NCBI GenBank assembly: GCA_949752745.1
Contig: OX457031.1
Location: 23,418,642-23,482,641 of the forward strand
DNA length: 64,000 nt
Reading direction: 5' to 3'
Source of the DNA: Protula sp. h YS-2021
Lineage: Eukaryota; Annelida; Polychaeta; Sabellida; Serpulidae
A program made the position numbers and the translations under genes. The notes under the pieces were generated by a model. That model was not told the origin of the DNA and searched no databases. It saw only the letters and a list, made by a program, of their open reading frames with translations. Below, piece by piece: positions 40,346-50,172 of this stretch (positions are counted from its first letter, which is position 1; each line of letters begins with the position of its first letter).

Positions 40346-40668
40346 ATGTTATGCCCCCTCTCACCCCTGCGGTATCGCTCTCTCACATTTTTCATTCAGT
40401 GTTTTAATATGTAGATATTTTAAATCTATAAGCATTGAGGGTCAAGGTTGATACATCATCAGTCATGCTCTCACCGGCCACCTGGGATAGCGTCGCATCA
40501 CGTTGTTCACTATCCAGGGCGTTTTCCGCTGTACAGTTAATAAACGGTGGGTTAAAATTCACCATCACGATTCCTCTGTTTTCTTTCTGTGAAAGTAAGA
40601 GATCTGTATAACCCCTTGAGAAATGAATAATAATAATAATAATGATAATAATAATAAATAATAATAAC

Positions 40669-40715
<47 letters not shown>

Positions 40716-43700
40716 TAATAATAATAACAACCTACACTGATAGTGCTACTAATTCTGCAATTTATAATAATAATAACTACCTACACTGCTAGTGCTACTA
40801 ATTCTGCAATTTATTTATTTATTATTATTATTATTATTTTACCAGTTGCAGAAGTAGCAGTAGTAGTAGCAGTTATTGTTGTTGTTGTTGTTGTTGTTGT
40901 TGTTATGGTTGTCGTTTTTTTTTTTTTTTTGCTGCTTTAATGCCGTACTTGCGAGTGTCGTTACGAAACCTACTCAATAAGCTATCTCCTGTGTGTATGA
41001 CCAATCACATTCAACCTAACAATATAAATACTTGCCAATCGTCTGAGAATCTCGTCAGGGACGTTTCGCGGATGCGGGCATAGTGCATACGCAGATGAAT
41101 GGCTAAACATGACCGGAGCCTTGGTGACGTCAAGGACATCCGACATGACCTTGTGTGACACATGTGCAAGGTCAACCAACATCCCCAGACGATTCATTTC
41201 ACGCACAACAAGCTGCAAAAAAGTGTGTTTTAAATAAGATAAGATAAATCAAAGTTAACAGATAAGAGCCTGACGAGTAGCTCAGAAATACCTCATTTTC
41301 TCTATTGGGAAAATGCAAGAAGAAAAATAATCTATTCGGCACAAAAATAGTTGGAAGGTTGATCCCGGCCGGAAACGTCAAGGGATATCTCCGAATAAGT
41401 TTGTCCTGGTTAAATTAAGGATAATAGCTCCACCAGTAAATTTAATCCACTGCGACTACTCGTTGATTAGACGATTCTTTTAAATGCTGATGAGATTTTA
41501 AATATTGTGTTTGTTAAATTATGAATCCTGGCGCTGAGGTCTGAAAATATTCCTACAGTCCTGTGTTTACATGTCACAACATCCCACTCTGGAAAATGTA
41601 GATATTTCAATCCCCGCTTTTAAACCAATTGAAGAAAGTGTTGTTCCACTGATTGCTAAATAATTTGTCTGTCTCCCCAAGTTTTATTTTTATCTTCACG
41701 TACCCGTCCCCAGGCCGTTATACCATCATGCATGGGTGTTCTGGTATCTTTCTCGGCCTCGTTGTAATCACTCCTGTTTACATACACGTAGATATATTTA
41801 TATTTTTCATAAAGCAATAAAGTACTCTGTTTTCTTTTTATCAGTTTTTAAAATTAGATATTTCACACAAGCTTTTATGAACATTTGTTGGGAGTTGTGT
41901 TCTTGTGTGTAGAAAAGCCTTACCAAGGTGTATTGCATTGGTGTGTCAAGGTCAGATATCGACTCCCAAGGTCATACAACTGGCGTAGCACAGCCAAGCT
42001 TTCCCCGATCATGTGACCGCCTTCAACTCCCATCATAGAGGCTATTTTGCCGTTGCGGTGTGCATCTAAAATTTCTAAATCGAAACAAAAATCACTTTTC
42101 ACAGTATAAACAGGTAGATGGGAAGAATTTAAACACATATCGATAATTATTTTATTGCCAAAATTTGTAAGTATTAGTCAATAAGTTATTACAAATATTT
42201 ACAAATAGTTACTTATGCTAAAGTTACATTTAACGAAGAGTCAAAACATCGCCATCGTGAAATAATTGGCAGTAAATGTTGACTGACACATAAACCAAAA
42301 AAGACATGTTAAGCTGATTGATTGCTGAATGATACAATAAACTAGAGATACTTTTTTTTCTATTTTTGTTTTACATGCCTTGAATAATGTGAAGAATGAA
42401 GGACGCTAAACTTGGAACAACACATTCAACTTGTAAAAACGAACGAGCGTGGTACCTGCTTTGGAGGTAGCCAACTGAAAGACATCGCTATATTTGCGAA
42501 CCATATTCTTGACCAGATCAATCTGTTCTACAGCGTACTGAGGAGAATCCAGATACTGTGACGAACAACCGACGTAAATAGACCAGAACTAAAACAATCC
42601 AAACAGTTGCCATTGTAAAATATGTATGTTCTGTCAATTAATGACGTATTAGTGACGCGTCGGAGACACAGATACACTAGTTGAATTTCTGACGACTAAT
42701 TTTTAAATTTCTGCTCAGAAACCATAGAAATTTAGAATGGGAATGTGTTAAGCCTAAAATCTTTCAATCATGCATGCACATGGTGTACCATTATTGAACA
42801 AAATTTCATACCAGAAGTGGGGTTCGAACCCACGCGGACATTTGTCCATTGGATCTTAAGTCCAACGCCTTAACCACTCGGCCATCCTGGTCTCTTACTT
42901 AAAATGGTCGAAAAAAAAATAGTTTTGTTATGATGTTTTCTTCAAGTGATATCTGGGATTTTGTTCTTCCGTCAACTATTCCAATCAAGGTTGGGTGTTA
43001 CCTGGCCTCCGAGTAATCCTTGACGCAGACGAGGAATGTCTGTCTGTGAACCACGGATGATCGTTCTCAGGTCTGATCGTAGGTCAATATTACTAATGGC
43101 GTTGTCCACCTCAAAGCGGATCATCATGGGAAAGTCATTGTGTCTGAAATGAGTGAAATTTTTGCTACGTTGTGATGAGATTCCATGAGACTACAATTGC
43201 AGACAAAACGGTAAAACGAAACAGTGATTATAGAAACTTAAGACGCAAGAAAATTGATTATTATTGTGTCTGAAAGTTTGACACTCCTACTTTCCTTATG
43301 CCCGATTTAAAAAAAAAAAAGCGCAAAAACTCACTGTTTTGAGGTCAAAATACAGCCTGAAAAAAATGCAAATTTTTAGAACCCCTTCCCTCCTCCCCAT
43401 CGAAATCTTCTATATGCTACAGAACTGCGCGTCGTACCCGTCTATGAGGGGCACTCTGCTGGTGATGTCCCTCACAAGGCGCATGCGCTCCTCCGGGTCC
43501 TGTCTCTGTCGGTCGTTTATTGCCAGCGCTTCAGTATTCCTTCCTAGCTTGAAGTCCGAGATACGTTGGCTCTGGAGCCACTCCAGGATAGAACTCCTTT
43601 GCAAATCAGCTACCTTGTTTGGATCTGCACCATCGCTTTTCTCACGAGCGGTATCTTGTTGTGTTCCATCATATGGCAAAAGGACGATATCGTTCTCAAG

Positions 43701-46700
43701 GACGGAATTTTCTTGTGTCTTCAGCAAGGAAATTTTTCCCTTTCCAGCACCGTTTGCGCTCTGTGCAGGCAATGCCTTGGTGCTCTCTAAGGTAGGATTG
43801 TTCGAGTGTTTTCGGCCAATGCCGTACGATATGCCGAAAACAGCAACCACTAAAACAATAAGATTCGCTTGAGTAACTATAATAATTATTTACATTTACT
43901 TTTCTGTATTGTTTATCTCCTGTTTCGAGAGGTTATTTTAATTAAATGCGATAAAATGCTTTAATTTCACAATTCAGTGAGTATAAACCATATTTCTAAA
44001 CTTAAATTCAGTGTTAGGCTGCGGTACATGAACGTTGTAGCCCGACTGTTTAAAATTAAACTATTGGACGTTTGTTATTTATATCAAGTATTTTATTCAA
44101 TTAAATGGATTTTTTATCTTTATAAGTGTCACAGCTGTACAGTTGTATCGAACCGCCATAGACGTCTTTGTTTTTTTTTCTCACTGACGCGTGCTCCTAT
44201 CATTGGTAATGCATTTACGCCCTAGATTTGACTGTAAATTCTCACCCCAGTAATCGGGGACCAGAGATAGGCGGAGGAGGAGAAGGCTAATGTTAGCGTC
44301 GGTTCGATCATAACTACACACCTACAGCATTTGTAAAGACAAAAAAATCATATTTAATAAAAAAAACGCGACTTTTGTACCACTAGCTCATAGCTTAAAC
44401 AGATCTCACCAACGCTACAAAATTGGATTACTAAAGAGGACTGGTTATCTCTGAGACGCACGACTAGGGCACCGACCCTTGGTGAGATGTTGTGCTAAGA
44501 GTACTCGGCTTGATTGATCCTTTATTCACTCTAACAATATCAAAACCTATTATTAACTTGACCGGAGGAATCCTGTCTGTCGAGGCTGTCGAGCGCAACT
44601 CGTCAATGATCTGACGCCGAAATACTCCGCTGACAATAGGGTTTCTCCAGGATAACGCTTCTTAATGGCTTTGAAACGTCGGGGAATTGCTGCTGCAGAT
44701 CTCCTTACTATAGCCACTAAATCCAGGGACGGCCTGTTACCCAGAGATGGCTGGTGACGTTGTGGAGATAAAGATGGTGACGAAAACATTGGAGTCCCTG
44801 ATTTGCGTTTTCTCTATTATAGAGCACACGGACTGAGAGTTCGGTGAGGGGGGGGGGGGGGGGGTCTATATCCAGTATCCACTACAGATGCGATAATCGG
44901 AATGCTGCTGGCAAGCTCGGGAACCGATAAACGTAATTCTTACGCGGGTCACTTGCGCGATTTGTTATAGTCTTTGTATATATTTTTCTTTTAATGGGGG
45001 ACTTGATGCACATTGATGTCATCGACTCACAATCCGAATCGCTGCACTCATCCTGGAAAAGTGTACTCTGGTGGACGGTGTCTCCACAACAGTGTCTGCC
45101 ACAACTCCTCAACCGCGGTCTATTACGCAACTTGAGCGTATTCAGCACATCATCACTTTCCACTGTTTGGAGGATAAAATTTGAGACATGTCACACGTTA
45201 CCGTGTCATCGCAGTCCTGCTCTATGAAGCGTATGAGGCAGTCTTGGCAATAGTCATGTACCGATCTTCCTCAATCCGGTGTGGGGCACACCTGATTTTC
45301 TATACTATGGCCGGAGTAACAAAGATCGGTGTACAGAGCTGTTAATCACAGCATGTAGCACCACACAATAGGACACCCACACTTTATCTTCCATTCTTAC
45401 AGGAGCACGGGAATACGTCCACAATCGTTTACTCCGTGCTCTATGTATCTACTCTCACGAATGCGCGGGATTATGCCCACAGCGCACAAGCGATGGAAAA
45501 CCGGAAATACGAAGGTTTGTCGTGGACGCACTCCCGATAAACCTTATTATAGTTCTAATTCTTAATCTCTGATTGCACTGATTCTTCCCTCCAGAGACCC
45601 CATACTGGTGTCTCTGTGCCAAGCATTTTCACATGAATCATTCGAAATTTTGCTTTAAAAGCAGTTAACGGTTGAATAGCATTCTGCTTCTTCATGTCTC
45701 AACAAACATTTCCCTGTGCAAATTAATTAATATGTCTTTCGCTTCCAGTAGAATTGCTAGGATGCGCATACGCCACTGCTACAGCAACGGAGCTGCCAAT
45801 CACAGGTAGCGCTTGGGCGTCACCCCTCGACAGCAACAAACATTTCAGGCGGAATGGCAGAAAACTACTGTACATCTCCATGATCATTGACGGACTCTTC
45901 TCCCTCTTTCCCGAGTAATTTCTTATTCTATGGTGATTACATCAGCCAGGATTAATTTCCTCTTAACCTTGTTCGGGCGTACGGATGAACAGTGACATCT
46001 TGGGAGAAAATGGGTGAGTTAACCATCAGAGGAGCACAAGGCAGTGAGGAAAATTTCAAAAGAATCGGAGCTCCATCATGAAAGTCTAGTTTTATCAGTA
46101 ACGGGCTAATGAAGATATGGATTAACTTTTTCTAGCGTAGGTGAAATCCTTGATCATTTGCATGGACAAAATATTGTCTTATAAACTAAATATTCTTTGT
46201 CTCCGAATCTTTTTGGTCCGTAGTTACGTTGTTGCGATGATGTCAAGTACACACTTTCAGTACCCTGCGTCAGCCTGGCGTTTTCTATACTGGAACAATG
46301 GTGAGTACCGCTGTGAGTACCCACCAGACATCTACAAATCAAACTACCGGTGTTTCTTTAAATTTGTACGCGTAGTGACAATTATGAAATAAAATACCAC
46401 ACCTGCAACAAGGGCTATCCCACCAATCAGCAACACTGCATTCAATTTGGAAGAACGCTTCTGTGAGGCCACCAGTGGCTCATCCTCACCCAGTGTCCTG
46501 AAAAAAGTAATCCCTAAAATGTGGAATATGATATGCACGAATATTTGTTGGAGACTATATCTGGTTACTGATGAGAAACGGACGCGGGCACCATATGTCC
46601 CATTTGAAGTCCATTAGGACGCTTGGAAATCGGACCACTTGGGGTTCATTCTACTGGAGGAACAAGTTCCTAGGTTGCACTGTGCAGTGTTTCTTCCTGA

Positions 46701-46753
46701 ACAGCTCCCTACCTTTCCGACACGACTACCGGTAATAGACTGTTCCTCAACAT
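39398..46753 (-). CDS. Membrane dipeptidase (renal dipeptidase, M19 family)
   Basis: Zinc metallopeptidase of the DPEP family, which cleaves dipeptides such as cystinyl-glycine and, in vertebrates, leukotriene D4 at the cell surface. Twelve exons join in one frame (543 residues): 46753-46713, 46497-46403, 43849-43438, 43143-43002, 42588-42456, 42065-41924, 41773-41704, 41212-41036, 40586-40475, 40094-40019, 39851-39716, 39493-39398. Zinc ligands and catalytic residues are all present: His184 and Asp186 (DGHNDFP), Glu289 (GVEGGH), His362 (DLAHVS), His383 (FSHSSAY), plus His316 (LTHQCNTPW), Arg394 and Asp461 (GSDFDG). Residues 32-56 form a transmembrane helix preceded by QKRSSK and an acidic EDEPLV motif, so it is probably a type II protein. 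A 125-residue stalk separates it from the catalytic domain. It ends GCRGTPVN with the conserved C-terminal Cys and no hydrophobic GPI tail, unlike vertebrate DPEP1. Exon 1 is the least certain. One intron has a GC donor. Confidence 0.93.
40246..40342. repeat. (CT)n microsatellite in dipeptidase intron
   Basis: Interrupted CT repeat lying in the intron between exons 40586-40475 and 40094-40019. Confidence 0.95.
40627..40735. repeat. (TAA)n microsatellite in dipeptidase intron
   Basis: TAA repeat with a few TGA and CAA units. It is followed at 40740-40817 by a short direct repeat (CTACACTG(A/C)TAGTGCTACTAATTC twice), a TTA tract and a TTG tract (about 40877-40905). All lie in the GC-AG intron, upstream of exon 40586-40475. 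Confidence 0.95.
41030..41036 (-). promoter_or_regulatory. GC-AG splice donor in the dipeptidase gene
   Basis: The exon ending ...EILRRL stops at TTG|GCAAGT (intron starts at 41035), and the next exon starts at TTTCACAG|AAAGAAAAC (40586). Only this choice keeps the frame and gives exactly the family spacing from [10 protein letters not shown] to [14 protein letters not shown] choice three to four bases later (GCAA|GTATTT) breaks the frame. GCAAGT is the usual consensus of the rare GC-AG class. Confidence 0.8.
42809..42891 (-). tRNA. tRNA-Leu(UAA)
   Basis: An 83-nt type II tRNA with a full 7-bp acceptor stem (ACCAGGA with TTCTGGT, one G-U), D arm GGCCGAGTGGTTAAGGC, anticodon loop CTTAAGA (anticodon TAA at 42858-42856), a long variable arm, T loop TTCGAAC and discriminator A. 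It ends without encoded CCA, as expected for a nuclear gene. It has no intron. It lies in the dipeptidase intron between 43002 and 42588, on the same strand as that gene. TTTT lies shortly downstream in its transcription direction only in weak form (GAAATTTTG, about 42798-42806). Confidence 0.95.
44521..45162 (-). CDS. Two candidate exons nested in a dipeptidase intron
   Basis: Exon A (45162-44944) follows a good acceptor (CCTCCAAACAG|TGG) and ends at CCGC|GTAAGA. It is 219 bp, begins and ends in phase 1, and reads [17 protein letters not shown], then a Cys-rich part ([18 protein letters not shown]) and a basic tail. Exon B (44797-44553) follows AAATCAG and continues in phase as [14 protein letters not shown]...[16 protein letters not shown]...FLRSS with a stop at 44553-44555. 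AATAAA lies on the minus strand at 44526-44521. Exon A is phase-compatible with dipeptidase exon 2, so it could be an alternative 3' end of that transcript or part of a nested gene. No family is recognised and the upstream start is not found. Confidence 0.3.
46713..46753 (-). CDS. Probable first coding exon of the dipeptidase
   Basis: The reading [13 protein letters not shown] followed by AG|GTAGGG ends in phase 2. It joins the acceptor at 46498 (TTTTTTCAG|GACACTG) to give an intact Arg codon and continuous frame into RTLGEDEPL. The ATG (ACACCATGT) lies 215 bp upstream of the next exon. The phase match supports it, but the exon is only 41 bp and has no homology evidence. Confidence 0.55.
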
Positions 46754-46759
46754 GGTGTA

Positions 46760-48600
46760 AAAAATGATTTTGGAGATAATAGTCAACCTCAGTTTTTTAC
46801 ATGGACCATTGCGTCTTTTCGGCCAAAAGGACAGAAAATGAGTTCAAATCTCTAACACTTTTCGTTCCAAATCGTCGTACGCGTTTTTTTTTTTTCGAGG
46901 TACAAAGATCAGGTAACCTTTGACCTTCACTCTCAAGCTTCAGATTGTGAGGCTACTCCTTACTTAAACCAGATATGTTTTCGAACTGAGATTTAAGCCC
47001 TATTTCTAACCATTTTCGTGATAAATAAGGGTTTTACCAAATATATTGACCTGAGCTTGAAATTGACCTTTGAGACCAAGTAAAACGAAAGTGCAGAGTC
47101 CAAGACCTCATCGTCATCTATATGTATGCCATATTGTATTCTCCTACTTCTAATAGCCTAGGGGGGCTTTACTTGAATCACCCACTGGCAGATGAATGTC
47201 CAAAGAGGGAATATTAAGTTAAAGTTTACGTCTTCACACAGAAAAACCAACAAAGCTTTACTCGAAAACAATCAATGAAAATATTGAAAATTTTGAAAAT
47301 ACCTACACTGTGCTGCTTTCCTTTAAACTGTGCATTTATTTCCGTATTTATTACGATAATATTGCGAGTACATAAATACATGTGACTAGATATCCTTAAA
47401 ATACAAGGTCCACTCAGTATCGGTGTTCCTGCTTTTTGGAGTGGTCGCAGTAGTGTGTATCTCCCTTATCAAGTTAACAGCTATTTCAGTTTCATTACGA
47501 TTATGTGAGTCTGTATACATAAAACATAAAACGATGACATGAATGAATGTACTATCTGACACCAGGCCAGCTCATGTTATCAGACGGCTTTTAATTGCAT
47601 TTAATATACTTCGCTGGAAACCTAGAGACATGGAACAAAAGCCAACCAAACAAGTGACCAACATAAAAATAAAAACATTACATTAATGGTAATACACGTG
47701 TTGTGTACTCAGGTTGCTTAATCATTTATTTCTCATCCAAAAAGCTTCAATAAGTCCTGAAACATAAACTTATCGCAAATCGTTGCTCCCATTGGCTGAA
47801 ATTTTGAGGTCACGTCGTTAAACCGACCAATTTTCAAATTTTCTGAAAAGCTGCGGTTGACTGTTGACCAGTGTCCCTTGACACTGTACAGACATAATCA
47901 AGAAACAACATAATCTATCATCGGACATGGGATGGGTGCAAGGATTTTATGTCCCACTTTCGGAAAATATCATGAACATGCTCTAGTACACGGCGTGACC
48001 TAAAGTAGGGGGTGGAAGTTGGTGTGGGGGGTGGAGGGGAAGGGGTGGCTTTGACGGAAGGAGGACCATGTTATCTCAGAAATGTTGATTTCTCAATGTC
48101 AATACAACTGCCTTTTCCCCGACATCTATCCAACGCTACATCCTTGTTTCAGCTTTCACATACAGCTTAATCCCGACGTTGATCGGGCCTCGGGTCGTGA
48201 TGTCTACCTTTCGTATGTTCAATGGCACATAGTTACCACGGTATACTGCTGTCGCTGACTTTTCCGAGTCATTATACTATATACGACTGTTCTTTTATTG
48301 ACAACAATGCCTAGTATTTTTCTATTCATTTGAATTCCCCTACAACCTGAGTTCGGTATTCTAACACTTGTCACTTTTAAAAACGGACACACATTACAAA
48401 AAATTACGAAAAGTTTGAGATGCTTTCAGAAGAGATGTTCCTGTGTCTTCACGGTGTAGGAAGATGTAGTTCGGGAGGGTAAACGGTCATCTGCCCCCCC
48501 CCGGTCAACTGCCCCCCCCCCTTTTTTTTGCAACCCGGTCGACTGCCCCCCACCCGGCAATTTGACGGGGGCGTCATCTGCCCCCTCCTTTACTTAGTGA
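46760..48600. other. Upstream flank of the dipeptidase gene
   Basis: No gene seen. Contains a decayed dispersed repeat (about 46870-47100, related to the block at 2.8 kb) and G-rich sequence at about 48008-48050. A C-rich stretch at 48490-48590 repeats CGGTCAACTGCCCCCCC three times and resembles the arms of the fold-back element at 24.8 kb. Confidence 0.5.
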
Positions 48601-48699
48601 AAAAAAAATCTTGAAAAAATTAGGCAATTGTGATGTTCCCGTCTACTTCGTCTCTGAAACAATTGATCTTCATTGATCTATTCACCAATATTGATCTCG

Positions 48700-48930
48700 T
48701 GGCCGTCTCCGGGCTCGCTGCCGTCTCCGGGCTCGCTGTCGTCTCCGGGCTCACTGTCGTCTCCGGGCTCGCTGCCGTCTCCGGGCTCGCTGTCGTCTCC
48801 GGGCTCGCTGTCGTCTCCGGGCTGGCTGTCGTCTCAGGGCTCGCTGCCGTCTCCGGGCTCGCTGTCTTCTCCGGGCTTGCTGTCGTCTGCCGGCTTGCTG
48901 TTGTCTGCCGGCTTGCTGTCTTCTGCTCCC
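48700..48930. repeat. 18-bp minisatellite
   Basis: About thirteen units based on GTCGTCTCCGGGCTCGCT. The unit length is a multiple of three, so all frames without stops run through. On the minus strand one frame reads Thr-Ala-Ser-Pro-Glu-Thr repeats and another Asp-Ser-Glu-Pro-Gly-Asp with one stop. An acceptor-like TCTTTTTAG|AT borders the array on the minus strand. Confidence 0.95.
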
Positions 48931-49109
48931 TCGCTGTCATCTGCTTGACTCCCTGTTATCTAAAAAGACTAAAACAGAAAGCAAACTAATTAACAAGACG
49001 AATGGTATAATATATTAAGGTACATTAAGATACAATGAAAAAAAATACGTGAATATTGACGTATTCCGGAAAATAACGAAGATCGACTCAGCTCTTCTGG
49101 CGTCCTCTT

Positions 49110-49660
49110 GGCTGTCGACCTCTTGGCTGTCATCCTCCGGGCTGGTGTCCTCTGGGCTGGTGTCCTCTGGGCTGCTGTCCTCTGGGCTGCTGTCCTCTGG
49201 GCTGCCTGGCTGTGATCCGCTGGCTGGCTGGCTGGCTGGTGTCCGCTGCTTGGCTCCCTGTTATCTAAAAAGACTTAAAACAGAAAGCAAACTAATTAAC
49301 AAGACGAATGGTATAATATATTAAGGTACATAAAGGTACAATGAAAAAAAATACGTGAATATTGACGTATTCCGGAAAATAACGAAGATCGACTCAGCTG
49401 TTCTGGCGTCCTCTGGGCTGTCGTCCTCTTGGCTGTCATCCTCTGGGCTGTCGTTCTCTGGGCTGGTGTCCTCTGGGCTGGTGTCCTCTGGGCTGGTGTC
49501 CCCTGGGCTGGTGTCCTCTGGGCTGGTGTCCTCTGGGCTAGTGTCGCCTGGGCTGGTGTCCTCTAGGCTGCTGTCCTCTGAACTGCCTGGCTGTGATGCG
49601 CTGGCTGGTTGGCTGGATGGGGTCCGCTGCTTGGCTCTGCTCCGCTGGCTTGCTGTCGTC
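49110..49660. repeat. Two 15-bp minisatellite arrays with spacer
   Basis: Arrays at about 49110-49250 and 49405-49660 are built on CTCTGGGCTGGTGTC. They are separated by a spacer (49255-49400) that is a near copy of the spacer left of the first array (48950-49105), so the whole array-plus-spacer block of about 303 bp was duplicated. Minus-strand frames read Thr-Ser-Pro-Glu-Asp repeats. Confidence 0.95.
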
Positions 49661-49799
49661 CGCTTGGCTTTAACAGAAAGGGTAAACTCATTAATAGAAC
49701 GCATTACATAGCATACTAAGGTATATTAAGATAAAATAAAAAAAAAACACGTGAATATTGACGTATTCCGGGACTAAAAAAGATCGACTTAGCTATTCT

Positions 49800-50172
49800 G
49801 GCGTCCTCTTAGCTGGCCTCCTCTTGCTGGTGTCCTGTTGGCCGGCGTCCTCTTGCTGGTGTCCTGTTGGCCGGCGTCCTCTTGCTGGTGTCCTGCTGGC
49901 CGGCGTCCTCTTGCTGGTGTCCTGTTGGCTGGCGTCCTCTTTCTGGTGTCCTGCTGGCTGGCGTCCTCTTGCTGGTGTCCTGTTGGCCGGCGTCCTCTTG
50001 CTGGTGTCCTGTTGGCTGGCGTCCTCTTGCTGGTGTCCTGTTGGCCGGCGTCCTCTTGCTGGTGTCCTGTTGGCTGGCGTCCTCTTGCTGGTGTCCTGTT
50101 GGCTGGCGTCCTCTTGTTGGTGTCCTGTTGGCTGGCGTCCTCTTGCTGGTGTCCTGTTGGCTGGCGTCCTCT
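49800..50172. repeat. 29-bp minisatellite
   Basis: About thirteen units of TGTTGGCTGGCGTCCTCTTG followed by CTGGTGTCC. Because 29 is not a multiple of three, the reading frame rotates from unit to unit. The three overlapping plus-strand frames of 150-160 codons are artefacts of this. Confidence 0.97.

Noticed and set aside
41020..41036. GT donor at GCAA|GTATTT for the dipeptidase exon
   Set aside because: It shifts the frame relative to the next exon and adds residues absent from the family; the GC donor restores both.
43408..43438. Continuation of dipeptidase exon 3 as [10 protein letters not shown] to a stop
   Set aside because: Splicing at GACGG|GTACGA instead restores the invariant DGHND zinc-binding motif with the next exon.
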